Of a stretch of DNA of 28,139 nucleotides, positions 15,163 to 22,720 are shown piece after piece (the first letter of the stretch is position 1; the number at the start of each line of letters is the position of its first letter). The translations under genes were made by a program, and so were the position numbers. Source of the stretch: an uncultured Micrococcales bacterium (lineage in GTDB: Bacteria; Actinomycetota; Actinomycetes; S36-B12; GCA-2699445). The notes under the pieces were generated by a model. That model ran no database searches and was not told the origin of the DNA. It saw nothing but the letters and a program-made list of their open reading frames with translations. Location: positions 1-28,139 of the forward strand of contig CAIWTL010000514.1 in assembly GCA_903915555.1 (NCBI GenBank). The letters are read 5' to 3'.

Positions 15163-15774
15163 TCAGGTCCCGGTCTCTGCCGTCAGTTCGGCGGCGGCGT
15201 CCGCATCCTCCTCGGCCCGCAGCCGGGGTTCGCGGACCCTGCTGGGATCGATGCCGCGCTTGTCGGCGAAGAACTCCCGGATCCGGTCCATGTCCGAGCG
15301 CACGTCACCGGTCAACGTGAAGGGGGGCGCGAAAGTGACCGTGCGGGTGGGCTTGTCCGGTGCCACCATCATCACCGGGATTCCCGTCGCCAGGCTCAAC
15401 CGGTAGAAGCCCGACTTCCAGTAGTCGACAGGCTTACGGGTGCCCTCCGGGGTCAGGACGAGTTGGAAGCCCTTGCCGGAGTTCGCCAGATGGATCAACT
15501 CGTCGATGAGCCCCGCCGGATTCTCGCGGTCCACCGGGATGGCGCCGACGGCCTTCCAGAACGCACCGAACGGCCCTTCGGTGATCTCACGCTTGATGAG
15601 GAACCGGATGCGCAGGTCGTAGTTCCACGCGACGGCCAGCATCAGCACGCTGTCGAAGCCCGAGGTGTGGGGCGCCCCCACGAAGATGCGCGTGTCGTCC
15701 GGCGACGGGGTGGGGCCGGTGACCTTCCAGCGGGTGGCCGTGAGGAACGCCTTGCCGGCGAGATGACGGATCAC
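15163..15774 (-). CDS. PlsC-type lysophospholipid acyltransferase
   Basis: A 203-residue member of the 1-acylglycerol-3-phosphate acyltransferase family. Block I is PHTSGFD (His36, Asp41), followed by RFLIKREI, then GAIPVDRE (block II) and TPEGTRK (block III, about 109-115) with a later GIPVMMVA. Length is close to compact bacterial PlsC-like proteins, some of which acylate glycolipids and not phosphatidic acid. The GTG start at 15774 has CAGGAG upstream. It is the third acyltransferase in the window and stands in front of a GNAT gene, which follows after three bases in the same frame. A highly acidic, Ala-rich tail follows the domain. Confidence 0.9.
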   Translation of the reverse strand: MIRHLAGKAFLTATRWKVTGPTPSPDDTRIFVGAPHTSGFDSVLMLAVAWNYDLRIRFLIKREITEGPFGAFWKAVGAIPVDRENPAGLIDELIHLANSGKGFQLVLTPEGTRKPVDYWKSGFYRLSLATGIPVMMVAPDKPTRTVTFAPPFTLTGDVRSDMDRIREFFADKRGIDPSRVREPRLRAEEDADAAAELTAETGT

Positions 15775-15822
15775 TGGGGCTCCTGACGCTGTTCTGCGAC
15801 CAGCGTAGGGCCCCGTGGTCGG

Positions 15823-16248
15823 CTATTCCCCCCCGAGGTCCACCACGTAGGCGTCCACGAGGACGCGGGTGGTCCTGCGCTCGTGGCGCCGCAGGCGCTG
15901 CAGGAGCCCTCGCACCTCGTCGCGGATTCGCATGGCCTGGTCGGGGTCGCCCCCGGCTTCCCCCGCGAGCACGCGCACCTGGCGCACGTGCCCGTGCAGG
16001 CTCTCCTGTTCGGCGTCGATGCGGCGCAGGTGGGACGAGAGGTGGGGGGCGTCGTCGGTGAGTTGCAGACGCATCGAGTGCCAGACGGCCTGACTCTCGT
16101 TGAGCATGCGGTCGGACAGATCGTCCAGGGCTGCGGCCAGCTCGACCCACCACTGCGCCATCGTGGAACGCTCCTGCACGAGGGCGCCGAGGCGATGGGA
16201 CGCGGCGGTCACGGACGGGGGGTGGATGGCTGCTGCGCTCATGGACAC
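15823..16248 (-). CDS. Hypothetical helical protein
   Basis: A 141-residue protein predicted to be almost wholly alpha-helical and soluble, with regularly placed His and Glu (for example EQESLHGHVRQVR and LLQRLRRHERRTTRVL). The spacing weakly recalls hemerythrin-like four-helix bundles, but the metal-ligand set is not complete, so I do not assign it. GTG 16248 has GGAG five bases upstream; the in-frame ATG 16242 is an alternative. It lies downstream of the SpoIIE-type phosphatase on the same strand, 166 bases away, with terminator-like hairpins and two CGTTACC repeats between. The repeats suggest its own promoter. Function unknown. Confidence 0.65.
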   Translation of the reverse strand: MSMSAAAIHPPSVTAASHRLGALVQERSTMAQWWVELAAALDDLSDRMLNESQAVWHSMRLQLTDDAPHLSSHLRRIDAEQESLHGHVRQVRVLAGEAGGDPDQAMRIRDEVRGLLQRLRRHERRTTRVLVDAYVVDLGGE

Positions 16249-16303
16249 CTCTTCTCCACGGGAGGGAGCCGCGCGACGGCGGCCGGTTCCCCAGCATCCC
16301 CGG

Positions 16304-16321
16304 CGTTACCGGTTCGTTACC
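16304..16321. promoter_or_regulatory. Two CGTTACC direct repeats, 11 bp apart
   Basis: CGTTACC at 16304-16310 and 16315-16321 (GGTAACG on the minus strand) are in phase on one DNA face, 55-75 bases before the helical-protein gene. Possible activator or alternative-sigma-factor site. Confidence 0.35.
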
Positions 16322-16364
16322 AGCCCAGGAGCCCCCCAAGTTCGTCGTAATTGGGTCGCAGGCC

Positions 16365-16409
16365 GCGGAAACACGGCGTGTCCGCCCCAACTCGTCCGTC
16401 TTGCGGACG
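16365..16409 (-). terminator. Two hairpins after SpoIIE-type gene
   Basis: CGTCCG/CGGACG (16393-16409, loop TCTTG) lies six bases past the phosphatase stop. A second stem, GCGG-ACAC with GTGT-CCGC around GGC (16365-16385), follows. Together they look like a terminator, without a U-tract. Confidence 0.5.
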
Positions 16410-16414
16410 CGGGG

Positions 16415-18019
16415 TCAAGGGACGGGAGCAGGAGTCGGGCGGGGAACCGGGATCTGTGGGCTGTCGATCTTCTCGCGGAGGGACAGCGCGACGAGGGTCA
16501 CGTCGTCCCTCTCCCAGTCGACCGCCCGGGCCCGCGCCAGGGCCAGGGTTCGGCGCACCACCTCGGCCGGATCGGCCCCGTCGAGCGACGCGGAGCGGTA
16601 GAGGTCGACGAGGCCGGCGGCGCCGAGTTGGGCGCGGCTGCTGTCGTGGGACTCCACCAGCCCGTCGCTGAAGGCCAGCAGCACCTCTCCCGGTCCGATG
16701 GTGGTCGTACTCACCCGCCACGGCCCCCCCAGCCACGACAGCAGCGGTCCGGTCGGTCCGAGTTCGCGCTGGCTGCCGTCGGGGGAGAGGACGAGGGCCG
16801 GATGGTGCCCCGCGTTGGCCCACCGCACCACACCTGTGACGGGGTCGACGCAGATGATGGCAAGCGTTGCGAAGCGGTCGAGTTCGTCGGAGAAGAAGGG
16901 AGCCGCGGCCGCGATGGCCTCCTCGGGGCCAGCCCCGGCGATCAGCGCCTGCGCGAGCATGTGTTTCACGCGCATGGCCGCCACCCCCGCCTCGGGTCCG
17001 TGGCCGGCGATGTCGGTGACGATCAGGGCTGCCTCTCCGGACGGCATGGCGACGCAGTCCCACCAGTCCCCGGCGAGTACCCCCTCGGCCGAACTCACCT
17101 CACCATGGACCGACACCCCCGGCACGGCGGGATCGGTCGGCGTGGACAACTCCCGGCGGATGGCGGCGACGACGGCACCGGCCCGGTCGCCCTCCAGGGA
17201 CTCGCGCGCCGCCCGGGCCTCGTCGATCTCCGACACCAGTTGGCGGCGCATCTCCTCGGCGTCACGTCCCACGGCCGCCAACTCCGTGGGGCCGGTGGGG
17301 GTGATCGGCTTGTGGTGTTCCCCGCGCTGGGCAACGGTACGGATCTGGCGGCGCAGGTCGTCGAGGGGTCGCAGCACCCATCGGAACAGCAGGTATCCCG
17401 CGGCCAGCAGCGCGAGCAGGAGGGCCGCCATCGCGAAGGCGACGACGTTGCTCAACCGTCGGGACAGATCCTGCAGTTCGGCGAACCCGGCACTGCGGTT
17501 GCCGTTGATGGTGTTGCCCAGCCGGTCGGTGGCCAGGACGAGCCGCTCGTAGCGGGTGCGTGCGAAGTCCCCGGTGACGAGGCGCTCGGCCGCATCCAAC
17601 CTGTCGGCGCGCGTCTGCCGGATGGCGGGTCGGGCGACCGCGTCGATCCAGCGGGTCCGGGCACGTTCGGCAGCCGTCAGAAGGGGCTCGATCTCCGGCT
17701 CTCCACCCACCAGCCGCTCCAGCGAACTGAGCGCCAGGGCGGACCGCCGCTCCCCGTCGATGTAGGGGCGCAGCGAGTCCTCCGACCCTGTCAGGACGAA
17801 CAGGGACAACCCCCGCTGCATGTCGGAGGTGGCGAGGCTCAAGGTGGCGACATCGTCGGCGGCCGGGTCGTAGACCGACACCACACGATCCGTCTCACTC
17901 GACACCTGTGCCGTGCGGAATCCGACGCTGGCGGCGGCGACGAGGACACACGCGAGCCCGATCACGGCCATGAGGAACAGCAGACCACGCAGCGAGAATC
18001 GCTCCTTGAGGCCTGCCAC
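16415..18019 (-). CDS. Membrane SpoIIE-type serine phosphatase with HAMP domain
   Basis: A 534-residue sensor phosphatase. Order: membrane span 11-33, extracellular all-helical region about 34-188 (CHASE3-like in look), second span about 191-213, HAMP linker about 213-265, then a PP2C/SpoIIE catalytic domain (about 300-515). Metal-binding motifs are intact: GDWWD (317-321), VTDIAGHGPEA (334-344), ANAGHHP (401-407), FSDGLVE (450-456) and RDDVTLVAL (504-512). Such proteins dephosphorylate anti-sigma-factor antagonists in partner-switching pathways; no STAS antagonist or RsbW-type kinase is adjacent. The GTG start at 18019 has a TAGGGT box seven bases upstream, suggesting a nearly leaderless transcript. 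It diverges from the aminotransferase gene across 123 bases. Confidence 0.92.
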   Translation of the reverse strand: MAGLKERFSLRGLLFLMAVIGLACVLVAAASVGFRTAQVSSETDRVVSVYDPAADDVATLSLATSDMQRGLSLFVLTGSEDSLRPYIDGERRSALALSSLERLVGGEPEIEPLLTAAERARTRWIDAVARPAIRQTRADRLDAAERLVTGDFARTRYERLVLATDRLGNTINGNRSAGFAELQDLSRRLSNVVAFAMAALLLALLAAGYLLFRWVLRPLDDLRRQIRTVAQRGEHHKPITPTGPTELAAVGRDAEEMRRQLVSEIDEARAARESLEGDRAGAVVAAIRRELSTPTDPAVPGVSVHGEVSSAEGVLAGDWWDCVAMPSGEAALIVTDIAGHGPEAGVAAMRVKHMLAQALIAGAGPEEAIAAAAPFFSDELDRFATLAIICVDPVTGVVRWANAGHHPALVLSPDGSQRELGPTGPLLSWLGGPWRVSTTTIGPGEVLLAFSDGLVESHDSSRAQLGAAGLVDLYRSASLDGADPAEVVRRTLALARARAVDWERDDVTLVALSLREKIDSPQIPVPRPTPAPVP

Positions 18020-18026
18020 ACCCGGA

Positions 18027-18032
18027 ACCCTA
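18027..18032 (-). promoter_or_regulatory. -10 box of SpoIIE-type gene, nearly leaderless
   Basis: TAGGGT on the minus strand ends seven bases before GTG 18019. No Shine-Dalgarno precedes the start, which fits a leaderless mRNA. Confidence 0.42.
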
Positions 18033-18118
18033 GCCCGAATAGGCCGGGGAGCGGCCCGCGGAGCGGATCAGCCCGACGACAGAGACGGCCGATCCGGGCC
18101 CACGGACAGGTGGGTGTT

Positions 18119-18136
18119 CGGACCGGTCCGTACCCT
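18119..18136 (+). promoter_or_regulatory. 12-bp palindrome abutting leaderless -10 box
   Basis: CGGACCGGTCCG (18119-18130) is a perfect palindrome directly followed by TACCCT (18131-18136), a -10 box that ends six bases before GTG 18143. A protein bound at the palindrome would block the promoter, so this is a good operator candidate. Confidence 0.5.
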
Positions 18137-18142
18137 GGGGCG

Positions 18143-19276
18143 GTGACCACCACGCCGCGACTCAGACCGGATCTCCACGGAGTACCCGCCTACCGCGCGG
18201 GCACCCGCGTCACGCGCGATGCCATGCCGACCTATTCGCTGGCGTCCAACGAGGTCCCGTACGGCCCCCTGCCCGGTGTGGCCGAGATCGTGGCGGAACG
18301 TCTGCCCGACCTCAACCGGTACCCCGACCCCGCCTCGACGGCGCTGACGCTGGCGCTGTCCGAGCGCCTGGGGGTGGGAGCCGACGAACTGTCGCTCGGG
18401 ACCGGTTCGGTCGCTGTCTGCCAACAGATCACGCTGGCCGCCTGCTCACCGGGCGACGAGGTCGTGTACGCGTGGCGCTCCTTCGAGGCGTACCCCATCG
18501 TCACGACTCTCGCGCACGCCCGCTCGGTACAGGTCCCCCTGCTTCCCGATGCGAGGCACGACCTACCGGCGATGGCGGCGGCGGTGACCGACCGCACCCG
18601 CGTTGTATTCGTGTGCACCCCCAACAACCCGACAGGCCCCGCTGTGACGGAGGCGGAGCTGCTGGACTTCCTCGAGCGGGTTCCCGATGACGTCCTGGTG
18701 GTCGTGGACGAGGCCTACTACGAGTTCGGGCTGGACGCCGACGGCGTTCCCGACCTCGATGGTGTCGCGATCACGCGTGGCCGTCCCAATGTCATGGTGC
18801 TGCGGACCTTCTCCAAGGCCTACGGCCTCGCAGGGATGCGGGTCGGATATGGGGTCGCTTCGCCGGTCGTGGCCGCCGCGCTGCGCAAGTGCGCCACACC
18901 GTTCGGGGTGTCGCTGCCCGCGCAGGCGGCGGCGATCGCGTCGTTGGACCAACAGGACGAACTCCGTGCACGAGTCGCTCGCGTTCGCGCCGAACGCGCC
19001 AGGGTCATGGCAGCCGCCCGTTCCCTGGGCTTCGACGTGCCCGACTCGGCGGCCAACTTCTACTGGGTCCCACTCGGACACGACGCCGAACGGTTCGCGC
19101 ACGAGTGCAAGGAGCACGGTGTCACCGTCCGCGCCTTCCCCGAAGAGGGTGTGAGGATCACCGTCGGCGAGGCGCAGGCCGGCGACACAGTCCTCGAGAT
19201 CCTGCGCGGGTACGCGCCCGCCTCTTCGGGCGATGGAGGTTCGGCCGGTGGGAGTATGGCGGCGTCGGTCGAGTAG
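18143..19276 (+). CDS. Aminotransferase, HisC/Pat type (aromatic or histidinol-phosphate)
   Basis: A 377-residue fold-type I PLP enzyme. SLASNEVPYGPLPGV near the N-terminus, CTPNNPTGP (158-166), DEAYYEF (189-195) and TFSKAYGLAGMRVGY with the PLP lysine Lys225 are all present, and RYPDP lies at 59-63. The pattern CQQ plus WRSFE (93-115) resembles actinobacterial Pat (M. tuberculosis Rv3772, HisC2 or phenylalanine aminotransferase) more than the main HisC; this comparison is from memory. It would transaminate phenylpyruvate or a related aromatic acid, or histidinol phosphate. No other his genes are nearby, which favours Pat. GTG 18143 is set by the -10 box just upstream and by homology; the open frame continues upstream over the divergent gene but is a shadow. 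Confidence 0.88.
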   Translation: MTTTPRLRPDLHGVPAYRAGTRVTRDAMPTYSLASNEVPYGPLPGVAEIVAERLPDLNRYPDPASTALTLALSERLGVGADELSLGTGSVAVCQQITLAACSPGDEVVYAWRSFEAYPIVTTLAHARSVQVPLLPDARHDLPAMAAAVTDRTRVVFVCTPNNPTGPAVTEAELLDFLERVPDDVLVVVDEAYYEFGLDADGVPDLDGVAITRGRPNVMVLRTFSKAYGLAGMRVGYGVASPVVAAALRKCATPFGVSLPAQAAAIASLDQQDELRARVARVRAERARVMAAARSLGFDVPDSAANFYWVPLGHDAERFAHECKEHGVTVRAFPEEGVRITVGEAQAGDTVLEILRGYAPASSGDGGSAGGSMAASVE

Positions 19277-19288
19277 TTCGGAGTGGTC

Positions 19289-19912
19289 ATGGGAGCCGGT
19301 CGTCGTTTGATCGTTGTGTGTGCCGCTGTTGCGATGTCGGGGTTGGGCGGGGGTCTCACCGCGCCGACTGCCTCGGCGGCGACGGTGAAGGTGTGTGTGA
19401 AGAAGAAGGGTGGGGCCATGCGTGAGGTCCCGGCCAAGAAGAAGTGTAGGAGCAGTGAGCGCACGCGGTTGCTGAACGTTCCCGGGCCCTCCGGTCCGAC
19501 CGGACCGACCGGACCCTCCGGGCCCGCAGGCCCCTCGGGACCCACCGGGCCGAGCGACGTCTACTGGGCCAGGTCCGACGTGGATGTCGATTTCCAGGCG
19601 CTCACCTCGGTGGTGAGCCGGACGCTACCGGCCGGCAAGTACCAGTTGGTGGGCTCCGCCGCGTTGGGCCGGATCGCTCCGGCGGTCCTGACCGGCTGCG
19701 AGGTCTACCTGGCCGACGAGCCGGTCGGCTCGCTCGCCTGGGCCTCGGTGGGCGCCGATGACAGCACTTTCGCCACTCTGGTCAGCGTGGGCACGGCCAC
19801 CGTCCTCCCCGGAGGCGGAACGGTGCACGTCAGGTGCAGTGCCCTCGGGACGGTGACGAGCACCAGTGCCGCCATCTCCGCGACCAAGGTGGGCGAGATC
19901 CACAAGTCCTGA
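19289..19912 (+). CDS. Secreted collagen-like protein
   Basis: A 207-residue exported protein starting at ATG 19289 with GGAG upstream, 12 bases after the aminotransferase stop. Residues 1-30 form a signal peptide ending in PTASA. Then comes a two-cysteine basic segment, VKVCVKKKGGAMREV to KKCRSSE (34-57), and eight collagen Gly-X-Y triplets (about 66-89, GPS/GPT/GPA type). The C-terminal half (about 90-207) is Thr/Ser/Val-rich, probably a beta-sandwich, with two further Cys. The Cys segment plus Gly-X-Y pattern recurs, to my memory, in many actinobacterial secreted proteins. A short triple helix would make a trimer at the cell surface. Binding partner unknown. Confidence 0.85.
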   Translation: MGAGRRLIVVCAAVAMSGLGGGLTAPTASAATVKVCVKKKGGAMREVPAKKKCRSSERTRLLNVPGPSGPTGPTGPSGPAGPSGPTGPSDVYWARSDVDVDFQALTSVVSRTLPAGKYQLVGSAALGRIAPAVLTGCEVYLADEPVGSLAWASVGADDSTFATLVSVGTATVLPGGGTVHVRCSALGTVTSTSAAISATKVGEIHKS

Positions 19913-19914
19913 AC

Positions 19915-19969
19915 CGCCGAGAGCGACCGCGCCGCGGCGCGGCCGGACTGTGGCGATCCCCGGTCGGCG
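19915..19969. terminator. Bidirectional terminator between convergent genes
   Basis: CCGCGCCGCGGCGCGG (19927-19942) is a perfect 16-bp palindrome, and CGCCGA (19915-19920) pairs with TCGGCG (19964-19969) around it. It sits in the 60-base gap between the collagen-like and cydB stops. Confidence 0.6.
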
Positions 19970-19972
19970 ACG

Positions 19973-21070
19973 TCAGGACGAGCCAGCCGCCTCCCTGGCC
20001 CGGGCCCCGGTCTCGGCTGCCTCCGCGGGGGTGTCCAGTGAACCGGCGTACGGGTCGACGATGTGCTTGGGATCGACCCGCTGCCGGAACACCCAGTACG
20101 TCCAGGCCTGGTAGGCCAGTACGACCGGAGTCAGCAGCAGCGCCACCCACGTCATGATCGTCAACGTGTATTCGGACGACGAGGCGTCGGCGATCGTCAT
20201 TCCGGGCAGCGCCCGGTCCACGTTCGGCATCACGTACGGGTAGAGCATCCCGAACAGGGCGCTCACCGCGGCGGCGAGGGTCACCGAGTTGAAGATGAAC
20301 GCCCAGCCCTCACGACCGCGGAAGTTCGCCGCGATCCCGGCCAGCCAGCTCACGGCGGCGATCAGGACGGGGATCCAGGTCCAGGTCTTTCCGCTGTAGG
20401 CCAACTGCGACCAGACGAGGAAGACCACGGCCACAACAGCCGCCACCAGACCGAGTCTCACCGCCAGTTGCTGAGCTCGGTCCCGCAACGGGTTCGTGGT
20501 CTTGAGGGCTACGAAGACCGCACCATGGGTGAGGAACAGCGTCAGCGTTGTCAGCCCACCGATGAGGGAATAGGGATTGAGCAGGTCCAGGAACCCGCCG
20601 GTGTAGATCCAGCCCCCCTGCCCGTCGGCCTGCACCGTGACCCCCCGCACGAGGTTGCCGAAGGCGACGCCCCACAGCAGAGCGGGGACGAAAGAACCGA
20701 TGACGATCATCGCGTCGAATCGCCTGCGCCACTGCGGGTCGGACCGCTTGCTGCGGTACTCGAAGGACACCCCACGCAGGATCAGGGCGACCAGGATCAG
20801 CAGCAGGGGAAGGTAGAAGCCGCTGAACATCGTGGCGTACCACGTGGGGAAAGCCGCGAAGGTTGCGCCTCCGGCGGTCAGCAGCCACACCTCGTTGCCG
20901 TCCCAGACCGGACCCAGTGTCGTGAGCAGCGCGCGCTTCTCGCGTTCCGTCCTGCCGAGGACGGGCAGCAGGATCCCGACGCCGTAGTCGAATCCCTCGA
21001 GGACGAAGTAGCCGATCCACAGGACGGCGATGAGGCCGAACCAGATGATCTGAAGGGTTTCCAGTGACAT
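19973..21070 (-). CDS. cydB: Cytochrome bd ubiquinol/menaquinol oxidase subunit II
   Basis: A 365-residue integral membrane protein, partner of CydA in the terminal oxidase that reduces oxygen with high affinity. The N-terminus with WFGLIAVLWIGYFVLEGFDYG is characteristic, followed by LGPVWDGNEVWLLTAGGATFAAFP and FEYR near 103, then about eight further spans and a late membrane segment with WVALLLTPVVLAYQAWTYW. The Ala/Glu-rich tail is cytoplasmic. ATG 21070 has GAGGAG seven bases upstream. It starts 10 bases after the cydA stop, so the two form an operon. No cydD or cydC follows; the next gene downstream is convergent. Confidence 0.96.
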   Translation of the reverse strand: MSLETLQIIWFGLIAVLWIGYFVLEGFDYGVGILLPVLGRTEREKRALLTTLGPVWDGNEVWLLTAGGATFAAFPTWYATMFSGFYLPLLLILVALILRGVSFEYRSKRSDPQWRRRFDAMIVIGSFVPALLWGVAFGNLVRGVTVQADGQGGWIYTGGFLDLLNPYSLIGGLTTLTLFLTHGAVFVALKTTNPLRDRAQQLAVRLGLVAAVVAVVFLVWSQLAYSGKTWTWIPVLIAAVSWLAGIAANFRGREGWAFIFNSVTLAAAVSALFGMLYPYVMPNVDRALPGMTIADASSSEYTLTIMTWVALLLTPVVLAYQAWTYWVFRQRVDPKHIVDPYAGSLDTPAEAAETGARAREAAGSS

Positions 21071-21080
21071 CGCCAACTCC

Positions 21081-22499
21081 TCAGTACGTCACGGTCAATT
21101 CGCGGTCGGGATCGCCGTGGTCGGCGAAGGGGTCGACCACCACCTCCGGTGGCCCCTGCCTGATGGCCCGCAGCAGGAGCCCGACCTCGACCACGGCCAG
21201 GGCCCCGTAGATCAGCGTGAAGACGACGAGACTCGTGAGGACCTCGGCCGCACCGACGCCGGGGGACACCCCTTCGGCGGTCGGCATCAGACCGAACACG
21301 ATCCACGGCTGGCGTCCCATCTCGGTGAAGATCCAGCCGGCCGAGTTCGCCAGCAGCGGCATGAGCGGCGCGATGATCGCCATCCGCACCAGCCACTTCG
21401 ACTCCGGTGTGCGACCCCTGCGCGCGGCCCACCAGCCGACCGCGGCGAACAGGGCGGCCAGCATCCCGAACCCGATCATGAGCCGGAATCCCCAGTAGGT
21501 GACGGGGATGTTCGGGGTGTAGGACTCGAGGTCGAACTGCGGCCCGTACTGCTCCTGGTACTGCTGCTCGAGGTTGTCGATGCCCTCGACCCTGCCGTCG
21601 AAGGTGCCCGTGGCCAGGAATGACAGGGCGTTGGGGACCTCGAGGCTGAAGATGGGCTCCGACCCGTCGAGTGTTCCGATGGTGAACAGGCTGAACGGGG
21701 CCGGCTGGGCCGTCTCGTAGAGGGCTTCGGCGGCGGCCATCTTCATGGGCTGCTGCTGGACCATGATCTTGGCGTCCTGGTCGCCGGTGATCCCGAGCGC
21801 GGCCGCGGCCACGACCGCCACCACAGCTCCGACCTTCAGCGTGGCCCGCGCCATCGCCTCGGCACCGCTCTTCCTGCGCATGATGAGCCACAGCGAGACG
21901 CCGGCCATCAGGGCGCCCGCGGTGAGGAAGGCGGCCGAGATGGTGTGCAGCCACGCGATGACGGCGGTGTTCTGGAACAGCACCTCGGTGAACGACGTCA
22001 TCTGGGCGCGGTTCTTCTCGGGGTCGAACACGTAGCCGACGGGGTGCTGCATCCACGCGTTGGCCGCGAGGATCATGTAGGCGCTCATCGCCGTCCCGAC
22101 GGCCGCCAGCCAGATCGTGAGCAGATGCACCTTCTTCGGCAGGCGGTCCCACCCGAAGATCCACAGACCGAGGAACGTCGACTCCAGGAAGAACGTGAGC
22201 AGGGCCTCGACGGCCAGGGGTGCTCCGAAGATGTCACCGACGTAGCGCGAGTAGTTCGACCAGTTCATCCCGAACTGGAACTCCTGCACGATCCCGGTGA
22301 CCACACCCATCGCGAAGTTGATGAGGAACAACTTCCCGAAGAACTTGGTCGCCTGCAGGTACTTGTCGTTGCCGGTACGGACCCAGGCGGTCTGCAGACC
22401 GGCCACGAGGAATGCCATGCCGATCGTGATGGGCACGAAAAGGAAGTGGTAGACGGTGGTGATCCCGAACTGCCATCGGGCGATATCGAGCGGATCCAC
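21081..22499 (-). CDS. cydA: Cytochrome bd ubiquinol/menaquinol oxidase subunit I
   Basis: A 472-residue integral membrane protein carrying the hemes of cytochrome bd. His18 (TVYHFLFVP), His185 (AWLHTIS) and Met394 (IFTEMGRQPW) fit the heme b595/d, b558 and b558 ligands. The quinol-binding Q-loop starts at QQQPMKMAAAEA (248-259) and is of the short type. About nine membrane spans are seen. The start is GTG 22499 with GAGGAG eight bases upstream; the sequence after it (MDPLDIARWQFG when read as Met) matches family N-termini. A clear Rex-type operator (TGTGA near TTCACA) is not visible upstream; the only palindrome there is GTCACGCGTGAC at 22575-22586. Confidence 0.97.
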   Translation of the reverse strand: MDPLDIARWQFGITTVYHFLFVPITIGMAFLVAGLQTAWVRTGNDKYLQATKFFGKLFLINFAMGVVTGIVQEFQFGMNWSNYSRYVGDIFGAPLAVEALLTFFLESTFLGLWIFGWDRLPKKVHLLTIWLAAVGTAMSAYMILAANAWMQHPVGYVFDPEKNRAQMTSFTEVLFQNTAVIAWLHTISAAFLTAGALMAGVSLWLIMRRKSGAEAMARATLKVGAVVAVVAAAALGITGDQDAKIMVQQQPMKMAAAEALYETAQPAPFSLFTIGTLDGSEPIFSLEVPNALSFLATGTFDGRVEGIDNLEQQYQEQYGPQFDLESYTPNIPVTYWGFRLMIGFGMLAALFAAVGWWAARRGRTPESKWLVRMAIIAPLMPLLANSAGWIFTEMGRQPWIVFGLMPTAEGVSPGVGAAEVLTSLVVFTLIYGALAVVEVGLLLRAIRQGPPEVVVDPFADHGDPDRELTVTY

Positions 22500-22574
22500 G
22501 AGTGACTCCTCAACAGATGACTACGGCACACATGATGGTCCGGCCGTGGGGCGCCGTCTGTCCCTCATCGGGCC

Positions 22575-22586
22575 GTCACGCGTGAC
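22575..22586. promoter_or_regulatory. 12-bp palindrome upstream of cydA
   Basis: GTCACGCGTGAC is a perfect palindrome in the 221-base gap between cydA (minus) and the membrane-protein gene (plus), 76-87 bases before cydA. The gap has no other gene-like content. The site is inverted relative to Rex and CRP half-sites, so its binder is unclear. Confidence 0.32.
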
Positions 22587-22720
22587 TGCGCGGCAAGTCA
22601 GGACGAAGGTCCCGGCCGCGGCCAGGTCTCGGACCCGTCCACTCTTCGGATTCCGTGTCATGGCGCGGATCGCGCCGCGAGTCGCTGCGCGACGATCGCG
22701 CCGCGGTGCACGATGTCCGT

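Noticed and set aside
16100..18142. Upstream extension of the aminotransferase frame across the phosphatase gene
   Set aside because: It is antisense to intact PP2C motifs; homology and the -10 box put the real start at 18143.
22500..22720. Rex operator upstream of cydA
   Set aside because: No TGTGA...TCACA pair was found; the palindrome present has the opposite half-site orientation.
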